Shown: positions 7,985 to 17,241 of the stretch, piece after piece
Position numbering within the stretch: position 1 is the first letter of the stretch
How the letters are laid out: each line of letters opens with the position of its first letter
Position numbers and translations under genes: made by a program
Assembly (NCBI RefSeq): GCF_023347295.1
Contig: NZ_CP094469.1
Coordinates: forward strand, 2,542,001 to 2,606,000
Length of the DNA: 64,000 nt
Direction: 5' to 3'
Origin: Faecalibacterium sp. I3-3-33
GTDB taxonomy: Bacteria; Bacillota; Clostridia; Oscillospirales; Ruminococcaceae
Notes under the pieces: generated by a model
The model's database searches: none
What the model saw: only the letters and a program-made list of their open reading frames with translations
What the model was told of the DNA's origin: nothing

Positions 7985-8563
7985 ATGAATGAAAACGATA
8001 TCTGGCTCATTGCAGGGCTGGGCAACCCCGAAGCAAAGTACGATGGCACCCGCCACAACGCCGGTTTTGCCGCGCTGGACGCTTTAGCCGACAAATGGAA
8101 CATCTCTGTGGGCAAGACCAAGTTCCAAGGCCTGTGGGGACAGGGCGAGGTGAATGGCCACAAGGTGGTGCTGCTGAAACCCCTGACCTACATGAACCTC
8201 TCCGGCGATTCCATCGCCCCCATGGCGGGCTTTTTCAAGATTCCTGCCGACCATGTGCTGGTGCTGTGCGATGATATCACACAGGCACCCGGCAAGCTGC
8301 GTATCCGTCCCTCCGGCTCTGCGGGCGGGCACAACGGCCTGAAAAGCATCATTGCCCGGCTGGGCGGGGAGAACTTCCCCCGCATCCGCATCGGCATCGG
8401 CGCAAAGCCCCACCCGGACTACGACCTTGCCGCATGGGTGCTGGGCAAGTTCCCGCCGGAGGACGCCAAGGCCATCGCCGACCGCTACGCCGACCTTGAA
8501 GCCGCCGCAAAGCTCATCATGGACGGTAAGCTAAGTCTGGCACAGAGCAAGTATAACGGGTAA
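7985..8563 (+). CDS. pth: peptidyl-tRNA hydrolase
   Basis: Pth releases tRNA from peptidyl-tRNA dropped by ribosomes. The 192-aa product has the family signatures in order: GLGNPEAKYDGTRHNAGF with the catalytic His in RHNAGF, then LLKPLTYMNLSG, LVLCDDI with the key Asp, and GSAGGHNGLKSI. The ATG at 7985 begins the conserved N-terminus (NDIWLIAGLGNP); an earlier ATG at 7943 lacks an RBS. The RBS is weak (AGGAAAAGG at long spacing). A TATAAT at 7902-7907, just past the previous terminator, may be the -10. mfd follows 66 bases later, a common Firmicute pair. Confidence 0.96.
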   Translation: MNENDIWLIAGLGNPEAKYDGTRHNAGFAALDALADKWNISVGKTKFQGLWGQGEVNGHKVVLLKPLTYMNLSGDSIAPMAGFFKIPADHVLVLCDDITQAPGKLRIRPSGSAGGHNGLKSIIARLGGENFPRIRIGIGAKPHPDYDLAAWVLGKFPPEDAKAIADRYADLEAAAKLIMDGKLSLAQSKYNG

Positions 8564-8629
8564 GCGGAACGAACCCGCTAACCGCCGCGCATTTTCAATG
8601 GTCATCCTGACAGGAAAGGAGGTTTTTCC

Positions 8630-11600
8630 ATGTACGAAGCCTTACTCAAGGCCACCCCGGAATATCAGAAGGTTGCCGCAAGCTTTGGCTCCGCAGGGCC
8701 GGCGGCGCTGTTCGGCCTGCCGCCCGCAGGCAGGGCGCTGCTGTATGCCGCCCTGCAAAAAGACCTTGGCCGGGTACTGTGCATCGTGACCCCCGGCGAG
8801 GCCGAGGCCACCCATTTTGCGGACGACCTCAAGGCGCTGGGGCTTGCCGCTGCGGTGTTCCCGCCCCGGGACTTTATGCTGCGCCCGGTGGAGGGTGCAG
8901 GCCGCGAGTACGAGTACCGCCGCCTTTCGGTGCTGGGCGCACTGGCAGGCGGGCGGCTGCAGGCCGTCTGCGTGCCCGCCGAAGCGCTTTTGCAGTACAC
9001 CGTGCCCCGAGCAGAATTTATCCAGAACACCCTTACCCTGAAGCCCGGCATGGTGTATAACCGCGAAGCACTGGTGGCACGGCTGTTTGCCGCCGGGTAT
9101 GTGCGGCGCAGTCAGGTGGACGGCCCGGGACAGTTCAGCGTGCGCGGCGATATCGTGGATCTCTACGCGCCGGATATGCGTCAACCCGCCCGCGTGGAGT
9201 ACTGGGACGACGAGATCGACTCCATGTCCTCCTTTGACCTGCTGACCCAGCGGCGGGACGGCGCACTGGAAAAAATCTACCTCTCCCCTGCCCGCGAGGT
9301 GCTGTTCGGCAGCACCGCCGAGACCGCCGAGGCGCTGCGCAGCGCCATCAAAAAGGCGCGCGGCAAGCACCGCACCGCGCTGGAAAAGGCCACCGAAGCC
9401 GATCTTTCCCAGCTGGATTCCGGCCTGATGCCGGAGGCCATGGATAAATATTACGGCATCCGCTACCCCGCCCCGGCCACGCTGCTGGACCATCTGGACG
9501 CGCCGCTGTTCATTCTGGACGAAGTGGGCGGCATCCGGGATGCCCAAAAGGCCACCGAGTTCCGCCGCAGCGAGGAGCTGACCGGGCTGCTGGAGGAGGG
9601 CGTGCTCTGCCCCGGACTGGATGTACTGTACCAGACCATGGACGATCTTGTCATTGCCGCTCAGAACCACAGCACCCTGCTGTGCGAGAACTTCCTGCGC
9701 GGGATGAACGAGTTCAAGCTCAAAGACCTTATCAATGCCGAAGCCTTTGCCGCCCCCAACTGGAACGGCGACCTCGCCTCCCTGCGGGAGGACTTAGACC
9801 CGCTCATCGCCCAAGGCTACGCTGTCACCCTGTTTGCCGGTACGCCCAAGGGCGCAGCCGCTTTGACCCGCGACCTTGCCGACAAGGGCTATGCCGTGAG
9901 CATGAGCCGGGATGTGCGCCCCGCCAAGGGCATTTTGCAGGTTCTGCCCGGACACCTGACCGCCGGGTGCACCTTCCCCTTTGCCCACGCAGCGGTGCTT
10001 TCCAGCCGCCGCCACGGGCTGGACGAGGAAGCCGCCGCCGAGGCCAAAAAGCGCAAAAAGAACAAAAACGCCCTGTCCAGCCTTTCGGACATCAAGCCCG
10101 GGGACTATGTGGTGCACCAGAGCCACGGCGTCGGGATGTACGCCGGGATCCAGCGGTTAGAGGTACAGGGCGCTACCAAGGACTACCTCAAGGTGCAGTA
10201 TTCCGGCTCGGATGTGCTGTATGTGCCGGTGACCCAGCTGGATCTGCTCAGCCGCTACACCGCCCCCGGCGACGAGGAAAAGGTAAAGCTGGCAAAGCTG
10301 GGCGGTGCCGAGTGGCAGCGCACCCGCGCCAAGGTGAAAAAGGCCACCGAGGAGATGGCGCAGGAGCTGATCGAGCTTTACGCCCGCCGCCGTCAGGCCA
10401 CGGGCTACGCCTTCCCGCCGGACGGCGACTGGCAGCGGGACTTTGAGACCCGCTTTGACTACGACGAAACCGACGACCAGCTGCACGCCACCGCCGAGAT
10501 CAAGCAGGACATGGAAAAGGGTTACCCCATGGACCGGCTGCTCTGCGGCGATGTGGGCGTGGGCAAGACCGAAGTGGCGCTGCGCGCCGCCTTCAAGTGC
10601 ATCATGGGCGGCAAGCAGTGCGCCCTGCTGGCACCCACCACCCTGCTGGCGTGGCAGCACTACAACACCCTGCTCTCCCGCATGGAGGCTTTTCCGGTGA
10701 AGATCGGGATGCTGTCCCGCTTCCGCACCACAAAGCAGCAAAAGGAGACGTTGCGCGGCTTACAGGCCGGCAGCGTGGATATCGTGGTGGGCACCCACCG
10801 GCTGCTGTCCAAAGATGTGAAGTTCCACGACCTCGGCCTTGTCATCATTGATGAGGAACAGCGCTTCGGCGTGAAGCACAAGGAAAAGCTGAAGGAGAAC
10901 TTCATCGGGGTGGATATGCTCACCCTGTCGGCCACCCCCATTCCCCGCACCCTGAACATGGCCATAAGCGGCATCCGGGATCTTTCCACCATCGAGCAGC
11001 CGCCCATCGAGCGGCAGCCGGTGGAGACCTTTGTGCTGGAATATAACGACGTCATCCTTGCCGAGGCCATGAAGAAGGAGCTTGCCCGGGGCGGGCAGGT
11101 GTACTACCTGCACAACCGGGTGGACAACATTGAAGCCTGCGCCGCCCATGTCAGCCAGATGGTGCCGGGTGCGCGGGTGGGCATCGCCCACGGCAAGATG
11201 ACCGAGGAAGAGCTGAACCCCGTGTGGCAGCACCTGCTGAACGGCGAGATCGATATTCTGGTCTGCACCACCCTTATCGAGACCGGCATCGATGTGCGCA
11301 ACTGCAACACTCTAATCATTGAGGACGCCGACCGCATGGGTCTGGCACAGCTGTACCAGATCCGTGGGCGGGTGGGGCGCTCCGGCCGCAAGGCCTACGC
11401 CTACTTCACTTTCCGCCGGGACAAGACTCTGACCGATATCGCCCAGAAGCGGCTTTCTGCCATCCGGGAGTTCACCGCTTTCGGCTCGGGCTTCCGCATC
11501 GCCATGCGGGATTTGCAGATCCGCGGCGCGGGCAGTCTGCTGGGGCACAGCCAGCACGGCCACATGGAAGCTGTGGGCTACGACCTCTATGTTAAAATGC

Positions 11601-12106
11601 TGGGACAGGCCATTGCCCGGGCGCGGGGCGAGCCCGTCCAGCGGGACAAGAGCGATTGTCTTGTGGACCTGCGGGTGGACGCCTTTATCCCGGAAAAGTA
11701 TATCCCGGACGGCGCGGGCCGCATCGAAGCCTATAAGCGCATTGCCGCCATCCAGACCCCGGAGGACGCCGCCGACGTGCTGGACGAACTCATCGACCGC
11801 TACGGCGACCCGCCGCCCTCGGTGAGCGATCTGGTCAACGTTTCCCTTGTCCGCGTACAGGCCGCTGCCGTGGGCGTGTACGAGGTGACCCAGAAGAAGG
11901 ATACGCTCGTGCTGAATCTGGAAACGCTGGACCTTGCCATGATCCGCGGCCTGCTGCAAGCTTTCAATGGCCGGGTCACCGCCGGGGCGGGCACAAAGCC
12001 CTATCTCTCGGTGGTATTGCAGCCGGACGAAAAGCCGCTGGAACTGCTGCAAAACATCCTGAAAGCAATGGATGCTATTTTAAACAATAAGGAGCAAAAC
12101 GCATGA
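8630..12106 (+). CDS. mfd: transcription-repair coupling factor
   Basis: Mfd displaces RNA polymerase stalled at DNA lesions and recruits UvrA. The 1158-aa length is normal. Order seen: a UvrB-like N-terminal region; a CarD-like RNAP-interaction domain around residues 485-550 (PGDYVVHQSHGVGMYAGI); the RecG-like translocase with Walker A GDVGVGKTE near residue 640; the DEEQ box at about 741-744; motif VI (QIRGRVGRSGRKAYAYF); and the C-terminal TRCF domain. A strong AAAGGAGG RBS precedes the ATG. The next gene overlaps by 4 bases (ATGA), so translation is coupled. Confidence 0.98.
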   Translation: MYEALLKATPEYQKVAASFGSAGPAALFGLPPAGRALLYAALQKDLGRVLCIVTPGEAEATHFADDLKALGLAAAVFPPRDFMLRPVEGAGREYEYRRLSVLGALAGGRLQAVCVPAEALLQYTVPRAEFIQNTLTLKPGMVYNREALVARLFAAGYVRRSQVDGPGQFSVRGDIVDLYAPDMRQPARVEYWDDEIDSMSSFDLLTQRRDGALEKIYLSPAREVLFGSTAETAEALRSAIKKARGKHRTALEKATEADLSQLDSGLMPEAMDKYYGIRYPAPATLLDHLDAPLFILDEVGGIRDAQKATEFRRSEELTGLLEEGVLCPGLDVLYQTMDDLVIAAQNHSTLLCENFLRGMNEFKLKDLINAEAFAAPNWNGDLASLREDLDPLIAQGYAVTLFAGTPKGAAALTRDLADKGYAVSMSRDVRPAKGILQVLPGHLTAGCTFPFAHAAVLSSRRHGLDEEAAAEAKKRKKNKNALSSLSDIKPGDYVVHQSHGVGMYAGIQRLEVQGATKDYLKVQYSGSDVLYVPVTQLDLLSRYTAPGDEEKVKLAKLGGAEWQRTRAKVKKATEEMAQELIELYARRRQATGYAFPPDGDWQRDFETRFDYDETDDQLHATAEIKQDMEKGYPMDRLLCGDVGVGKTEVALRAAFKCIMGGKQCALLAPTTLLAWQHYNTLLSRMEAFPVKIGMLSRFRTTKQQKETLRGLQAGSVDIVVGTHRLLSKDVKFHDLGLVIIDEEQRFGVKHKEKLKENFIGVDMLTLSATPIPRTLNMAISGIRDLSTIEQPPIERQPVETFVLEYNDVILAEAMKKELARGGQVYYLHNRVDNIEACAAHVSQMVPGARVGIAHGKMTEEELNPVWQHLLNGEIDILVCTTLIETGIDVRNCNTLIIEDADRMGLAQLYQIRGRVGRSGRKAYAYFTFRRDKTLTDIAQKRLSAIREFTAFGSGFRIAMRDLQIRGAGSLLGHSQHGHMEAVGYDLYVKMLGQAIARARGEPVQRDKSDCLVDLRVDAFIPEKYIPDGAGRIEAYKRIAAIQTPEDAADVLDELIDRYGDPPPSVSDLVNVSLVRVQAAAVGVYEVTQKKDTLVLNLETLDLAMIRGLLQAFNGRVTAGAGTKPYLSVVLQPDEKPLELLQNILKAMDAILNNKEQNA

Positions 12107-13230
12107 AAAAGAAACTGCTTGCGCTGGTATGCGCACTTGCACTGACCGTCAGCCTTGTGGGCTGTGCACTCTCCACCCCGGACACCGTGGGCAAGATCGG
12201 CGATTTTGAGGTGACCAGCGGCCTGTACCTGCTGGCGCAGTACGATGCCTACCAGCAGGCTGCGCAGCTGGCGGATTCTGAGCAGGACACCAGCAAGGTA
12301 AAGTCCTTCCTCAAGGCCACCATCACCACCGATGCCGACACCGGCGAGACCGCCGTGGTAAAGGACTATGTGGCGCAAAAGACTCTTGAGACTTTGCAGA
12401 CCCTTGCCGCCGTAGACGCCCGCTTTGCCGAGCTGGGCGGCGAGCTGACCGAGGAGCAGAAGTCTGCCGCCGACAGCTACGCCCAGCAGCTGATGGACAA
12501 CTACGGCGACACTTACACCGCCAACGGCATCGGGCTGGAGACTTTGAAGCTGTTCCAGCAGCTGCAGTACAAGCACACCCTGCTGCTGGATCTTGTCTAC
12601 GGCAAGGACGGCGAGACCCCTGTGGAGGATGGTGAGCTGACCGAGCATCTGGACAGCACCATGTACGAGATCGGCTTTATCACCGTGCCCCTGTACAACA
12701 CCAGCACCTTCGCCTTTGCCACTGATGACCAGAAGGCCGAGATGCTCTCCCTTGCCAAGGCAGCTGCGGACAGCTACAATGCCAATGCCCCGGAGGACAC
12801 TTCCAGCCAGCTGACCGCCTTTAACAGCATTGCAAGCAGCGCACTGCCCGGGATCTGCGCCGTACTGGACGCAGAGGTCCCCTCCACCAGCACCCTGCAG
12901 ACCGACCTGCTGAGCGAAAGCGACCTGACCGATGCCTTTACGCAGGAAGGTGCCGCCGATACCCTGCGCGGCCTTGCCTACGGGCAGGCAGCCGCCATCC
13001 AGTACTCCGGCTACGCCCTGATGCTGGCCGTCCGTCTGGACCCGCTGGGCGTCTCCACGCTGGATGCTCTGCGCAGCCAGATCCTGAGCGACCTGAAAGG
13101 CGAGGAGCTGGACGATGCTCTTGCCGCCTACGGTGCCCAGATGGCGAGCACCCTGAGCAGCTCTGCCATGGGCAAGCTGCCCGCCGCCAAGATCGTGAAC
13201 GCCACCAGCGCCAACAGCACCAACAGCTGA
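12103..13230 (+). CDS. SurA/PrsA-like lipoprotein (foldase-type)
   Basis: The 375-aa protein begins with a lipoprotein signal peptide ending at a lipobox (LVGC, Cys near residue 21). The mature start, VGKIGDFEVTSGLYLLAQYDAYQ, resembles the SurA_N/PrsA N-terminal chaperone helix. The body is helical with the EEQ..A..YAQQLMDNYG pattern of these proteins. A well-formed parvulin PPIase domain is not obvious, so it may act as a chaperone only. The ATG overlaps the mfd stop (ATGA), the pth-mfd-foldase order seen in several Firmicutes. It would sit on the outer face of the cell membrane. An intrinsic terminator follows the stop. Confidence 0.8.
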   Translation: MKKKLLALVCALALTVSLVGCALSTPDTVGKIGDFEVTSGLYLLAQYDAYQQAAQLADSEQDTSKVKSFLKATITTDADTGETAVVKDYVAQKTLETLQTLAAVDARFAELGGELTEEQKSAADSYAQQLMDNYGDTYTANGIGLETLKLFQQLQYKHTLLLDLVYGKDGETPVEDGELTEHLDSTMYEIGFITVPLYNTSTFAFATDDQKAEMLSLAKAAADSYNANAPEDTSSQLTAFNSIASSALPGICAVLDAEVPSTSTLQTDLLSESDLTDAFTQEGAADTLRGLAYGQAAAIQYSGYALMLAVRLDPLGVSTLDALRSQILSDLKGEELDDALAAYGAQMASTLSSSAMGKLPAAKIVNATSANSTNS

Positions 13231-13247
13231 TGACCTTGTAAAATAAT

Positions 13248-13305
13248 GCGCCCGGGTTTTCCACATTCTTTCTGCGGAAGGTGGAAAATCCGGGCGTTGT
13301 TTTTT
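13248..13305 (+). terminator. terminator between convergent genes
   Basis: A long stem (about 13248-13264 with 13281-13296) is followed by GTTTTTTATTTTATT on the plus strand. It ends the pth-mfd-foldase unit and probably also serves the convergent GH2 gene. Confidence 0.8.
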
Positions 13306-15073
13306 ATTTTATTACTTTTGCAAACTCTGCGGCAAGGGCGGCGTTCACCGAACGGACGGCGTTGGCGTCCGGCTTGATGGCGGTGCGATCGTAGGTGAAC
13401 AGACCATTCACCTCGTCCTCCACGTCGGTCAGCTGGGTGTATACCAGCGCCGAAAGCCCCTTTTGCAGCTGCGGCAGCACCGTGCCCAGCTGCAATTTTT
13501 TGTACCGGGCGGTCAGCTCCTCCCTGCTTTTGGCCGTGCCGTAGCCGTAGGTCTTGCGGGGCGGCTCATGCCCCGGCATAGGCCATGCAATACCGCCGTA
13601 TTCGCTCAGGGCTATGGTGCGGGTCTGCGGGCGCACCCGCAGGGGGTAAAAGTAGTTGTGCAGGGAGTATACATCCCCGCCGCCCTGATCGTACCAGCCG
13701 CTGGCTTCGTCCACAAGCCGGGTGTCGTCCAGCGCGCGGATGGCCTGTACTGCCCCGGCGGCATCGTACTGTCCCCAGCCCTCGTTAAAGGGCACCCAGC
13801 AGCCCACGCAGGGGTGGCAGCGCAGCGCCTGCACCGTATCTTCCAGCTCCCGGCGGTATTCTTCCCGGCTGCTTTCGCTGCCCCGGCTCAGCAGCCCCCA
13901 CAGCGCCGCCTTGTCCGGCAGGCGGCGCATAAGCGGCTGCAAAACATTGGTCAGGTAGGTGACGAACCACAAGTTATACTTACTGCCGCCGTTGACCATA
14001 TCCTGCCAGACCACAAGCCCAAGCCTGTCGCAGTGGTAGTACCAGCGCTGCGGCTCAAGCTTTGCGTGCTTGCGCAGCAGGTTGTAGCCCAGCGCCTTTA
14101 CCTCGCTCAACTCCCGCTCCACCGCCGCATCCGAGGGCGGGGTGTACAACCCCTCCGGCCAGTAGCCCTGATCCAGTAGGCCGTTGAGCAGAATGGGGTT
14201 ATCGTTCAGGCAGAAGCGCAGCACGCCCCGTGCGTCCGGTGCGCAGCTCCACTTGCGCAGGGCAAAGTAGCTGTGCACGGTGTCGAACTGCTCTTCCTCT
14301 CCCTGCGTGGTGCCCACGGTCAGGTCGTACAAAAAGGGCGTATCCGGGCTCCACGGAAAGAAATATTCGTCCGCAATATGCAGCGTCACCGTGCCGTCCC
14401 GGTCGGCCTCATCACCGCCCCAATCCTCGGCAATGGTCACGCCCCCGGCGCGCACCACCGCCCACAGGTTCGCTGCGCCGCCGGGTGCAGAGGTATGGGC
14501 TTTCACGGTCACGGTGCGGGCATCGTAGTCCGGCGTAACGGTGAGAGACTGGATGTAATTTTCCGGCACGCGCTCCAGCCAGACCGTCTGCCAGATGCCG
14601 CTCTGCGCGGGGTAGAACATCCCGCCGGGCTGCAAGGTCTGCTTGCCCCGCGCCTGTGTGCCGTGGCCGGTGGGGTCCTGCACCGCCACCCACAGGCTGT
14701 TGCGGCCTGTGCCGTTGAGCTGCGCGGTGATATCCAGCGTAAAGGACCAGTAGCCGCCCCGGTGACCGCCCACCAGATGGCCGTTCACCTGCACGGCACA
14801 GGCGTAGTCCACTGCACCGAAATGCAGCAGCACCCTGCCGCCCGTCCCGGCGGGCGGCGCAAAGTATCGGTGGTAGTGCAGCCACTGCCCGGGCTGCAAT
14901 GTGCGCCCCACCCCGGAGGCGCGGCACTCCGGCGCGTAGGGCACCAAGATCTCACCATCCCAGCCCGCCGGGCGCTGTGCCGAGGCGGTGATGGCGTACT
15001 GCCACGGGCCGTTCAGGTTCTCGTAGCTGTCCCGGCGCATGGCCGGGCGGGGATATTCCGTCAGAGGGTGCAT
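13304..15073 (-). CDS. glycoside hydrolase family 2 enzyme (beta-galactosidase/glucuronidase-like)
   Basis: The 589-aa product has the GH2 order. First comes a jelly-roll sugar-binding domain (NLNGPWQYAI, GAVDYACAVQVNGHLVGGHRGGYWSFTLDIT, SGIWQTVWLE), then an Ig-like domain, then a TIM barrel. The acid/base Glu is in PFNEGWGQYD and the nucleophile Glu in IALSEYGGIAW, so catalysis looks intact. It is shorter than LacZ and lacks a signal peptide, which suggests a cytosolic enzyme acting on imported glycosides. The ATG at 15073 follows GGTGAG; an upstream extension to 15181 has no RBS. Substrate cannot be told from sequence. No transporter is adjacent. Confidence 0.9.
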   Translation of the reverse strand: MHPLTEYPRPAMRRDSYENLNGPWQYAITASAQRPAGWDGEILVPYAPECRASGVGRTLQPGQWLHYHRYFAPPAGTGGRVLLHFGAVDYACAVQVNGHLVGGHRGGYWSFTLDITAQLNGTGRNSLWVAVQDPTGHGTQARGKQTLQPGGMFYPAQSGIWQTVWLERVPENYIQSLTVTPDYDARTVTVKAHTSAPGGAANLWAVVRAGGVTIAEDWGGDEADRDGTVTLHIADEYFFPWSPDTPFLYDLTVGTTQGEEEQFDTVHSYFALRKWSCAPDARGVLRFCLNDNPILLNGLLDQGYWPEGLYTPPSDAAVERELSEVKALGYNLLRKHAKLEPQRWYYHCDRLGLVVWQDMVNGGSKYNLWFVTYLTNVLQPLMRRLPDKAALWGLLSRGSESSREEYRRELEDTVQALRCHPCVGCWVPFNEGWGQYDAAGAVQAIRALDDTRLVDEASGWYDQGGGDVYSLHNYFYPLRVRPQTRTIALSEYGGIAWPMPGHEPPRKTYGYGTAKSREELTARYKKLQLGTVLPQLQKGLSALVYTQLTDVEDEVNGLFTYDRTAIKPDANAVRSVNAALAAEFAKVIK

Positions 15074-15144
15074 ACACTCACCAGCCTTTTCTACTCGTTT
15101 GCTCCATTCTAGCACAGCCCGGGGCATTTGTATACCGTGGAGCG

Positions 15145-15260
15145 GACGATTTTGAATGGCCACCGCGTGCGCTTTGGCCATCTTCAGCGGAAAATTATTT
15201 TTATATTTGCAATTCTGGAAAATCTGCGGATTTTCCAGAATTACTTCTTCATGGGAGTAA
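15145..15260 (+). repeat. two-hairpin TGCG repeat, copy 1
   Basis: Begins GACGAT (15145). Hairpin 1 pairs ATGGCC (15156-15161) with GGCCAT (15176-15181); then comes TTCAGCGGAAAATTATTTTT. Hairpin 2 is a perfect 14-bp stem (15211-15224 with 15229-15242) around TGCG. Same architecture as the copies at 40653, 60623, 60880 and 63405. Confidence 0.85.
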
Positions 15261-15299
15261 AAAAGAGCCGCCGCACGGCGGCATGGCTGTGCGGCGGCT
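15259..15299 (-). terminator. terminator of the ABC exporter operon
   Basis: AGCCGCCGCAC (15266-15276) pairs perfectly with GTGCGGCGGCT (15289-15299); on the minus strand a run of six T follows. It lies 23 bases past the last ABC gene. Confidence 0.88.
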
Positions 15300-15321
15300 T
15301 TGTAAGAAGGTTGGAAATTGC

Positions 15322-17241
15322 TTAGTTTTCGGCCAGATTACCGGTATAAAGCTGGTAATACTTGCCCTTTTTGGCGATCAGCTCGTCGTGGCTGCCGCGC
15401 TCGATGATGCGGCCCTGTTCCAGCACCACGATGCAGTCTGCATTGCGGACGGTGGACAGGCGGTGGGCGATGACAAAGCTGGTGCGGCCGTACATCAGGC
15501 CGTCCATGCCGCGCTGCACCAGCGCTTCGGTGCGGGTATCAATGGAGGAGGTCGCCTCGTCCAGAATCAGCACCGGGGGGTCTGCCACGGCTGCGCGGGC
15601 AATGGCAAGCAGCTGGCGCTGTCCCTGCGAGAGGTTGGCGCCATCGCCGGTCAGCATGGTGTTGTAGCCCTCCGGCAGGCGCTTGATAAAGCCATCGGCG
15701 TTGGCCAGACGGGCGGCAGCGATGCACTCTTCATCGGTGGCATCCAGCCGGCCGTAGCGGATATTCTCCATCACCGTGCCGGTAAACAGGTGGGTGTCCT
15801 GCAGCACGATGCCCAGCGAGCGGCGCAGATCGGCCTTTTTGATCTTGTGGATGTTGATGCCGTCGTAGCGGATCTTGCCCTCCTGAATATCGTAGAAGCG
15901 GTTGATCAGGTTGGTGATGGTGGTCTTGCCTGCACCGGTGGAGCCGACAAAGGCGATCTTCTGTCCCGGACGACCATACAGGTTGATGTCGTGCAGCACC
16001 GTCTTTTCCGGCACATAGCCAAAGTCTACGTCCGTAAAGGTGATATCGCCCGCCAGCTTGTGGTAGGTAACGGTGCCGTCGTGGTGGGGGTGCTTCCACG
16101 CCCACAGGCCAGTGCGCTCGGCAGTTTCCACCAGCTGGTCGTTGCGGTCGTACTTGGCATTTACCAGCGTCACATAGCCCTCGTCGGTCTCGCTGGGCTC
16201 GTCCATCATCTTGAAGATGCGCTCTGCACCGGCCAGTGCCATGATGACGCTGTTGGCCTGCATGGACACCTGACTGATGGGCATATTGAAGCCCTTGTTC
16301 AGGCTGAGGAAAGCCACCACGGTGCCAAGGGTCATGCCGCCAACGCCGCCAACGGCCATGGCTGCACCAGTCAGTGCGCAGATGGCGTAGCTGATGTTGC
16401 CCAGCTGGGCGTTGACCGGCATCATAATGTTGGAGAAGGCGTTGGCCTGCTTGGCGCTTTCCTTCAGCTGGTCGTTCAGCGCACGGAAGCCGGCAAGGGT
16501 CTGCTGCTCGTGGGTGAACACCTTGACCACCTTCTGGCCCTCCATCATCTCCTCGATGTAGCCGTTCACCTTGCCCAGATCCCGCTGCTGCTGGATGAAG
16601 TATTTGGAGGAGCTTTTTGCGATCTGCTTGGAACAGAACAGCATCAGCGCCACCATGAGCATGGTAACGATGGTCAGCTGCCAGCTGAGCATACACATGC
16701 TGAAAAACACCGACACGATGGTGATGACGCTGGACACCAGCTGCGGGATGCTCTGGCTGAGCATCTGGCGCAGGGTATCCACATCGTTGGTGTACACGGA
16801 CATGATATCGCCGTGGGGATGGGTGTCAAAATACCGGACGGGCAGGCTTTCCATGTGGGTGAACAGCTTGGTGCGCAGATTGCGCAGCGTGCCCTGTGTT
16901 ACGTTGACCATGATGCGGGCGTTGGCCCATGCGGCCAGAATGCCCACAAGGTAGATGCAGCACATCCGCACCAGTGCATCGGCCAGCGGTGCAAAGCTGG
17001 GGTCCTGCTGGCGGGTCATGGGCACGATATAATCGTCCATCAAAGTCTGCAAGAACAGGCTGGCCTGCACATTGGCCAGCGCACTGACCACGATGCACAC
17101 AAGCACAAGGATGCAGTGGGGCAGATAGTTGCGGAACACTTCATCCATAATGCGCTTCAGCAGCTTGCCCGGGTTTTCCACCTTGGGGCGCGGCCCCCGT
17201 GCGCCCCGCGGGCCGGGGCCATGTACTTCTTTTACTGCCAT
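15322..17241 (-). CDS. ABC exporter subunit B (TMD-NBD half-transporter, canonical NBD)
   Basis: The 639-aa half-transporter has six predicted membrane helices (e.g. YLPHCILVLVCIVVSALANV) and a C-terminal ATPase. The Walker A is GSTGAGKTT, the signature LSQGQRQLL, and Walker B LILDEATSSID with the catalytic Glu present. Its ATG shares a base with the upstream ABC gene's stop (TAATG), and GGGAGGTG precedes it. The partner has a degenerate ATPase, so the pair is a heterodimeric exporter of the BmrC/BmrD type, likely pumping drugs, lipids or peptides. The ~35-residue N-terminus is rich in Pro/Gly/Arg and cytosolic. Confidence 0.93.
   Translation of the reverse strand: MAVKEVHGPGPRGARGPRPKVENPGKLLKRIMDEVFRNYLPHCILVLVCIVVSALANVQASLFLQTLMDDYIVPMTRQQDPSFAPLADALVRMCCIYLVGILAAWANARIMVNVTQGTLRNLRTKLFTHMESLPVRYFDTHPHGDIMSVYTNDVDTLRQMLSQSIPQLVSSVITIVSVFFSMCMLSWQLTIVTMLMVALMLFCSKQIAKSSSKYFIQQQRDLGKVNGYIEEMMEGQKVVKVFTHEQQTLAGFRALNDQLKESAKQANAFSNIMMPVNAQLGNISYAICALTGAAMAVGGVGGMTLGTVVAFLSLNKGFNMPISQVSMQANSVIMALAGAERIFKMMDEPSETDEGYVTLVNAKYDRNDQLVETAERTGLWAWKHPHHDGTVTYHKLAGDITFTDVDFGYVPEKTVLHDINLYGRPGQKIAFVGSTGAGKTTITNLINRFYDIQEGKIRYDGINIHKIKKADLRRSLGIVLQDTHLFTGTVMENIRYGRLDATDEECIAAARLANADGFIKRLPEGYNTMLTGDGANLSQGQRQLLAIARAAVADPPVLILDEATSSIDTRTEALVQRGMDGLMYGRTSFVIAHRLSTVRNADCIVVLEQGRIIERGSHDELIAKKGKYYQLYTGNLAEN

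Noticed and set aside
9682..10446. Alternative 254-codon frame inside mfd
   Set aside because: Arg/Pro-rich translation from GC-rich DNA in another frame of mfd; no RBS.
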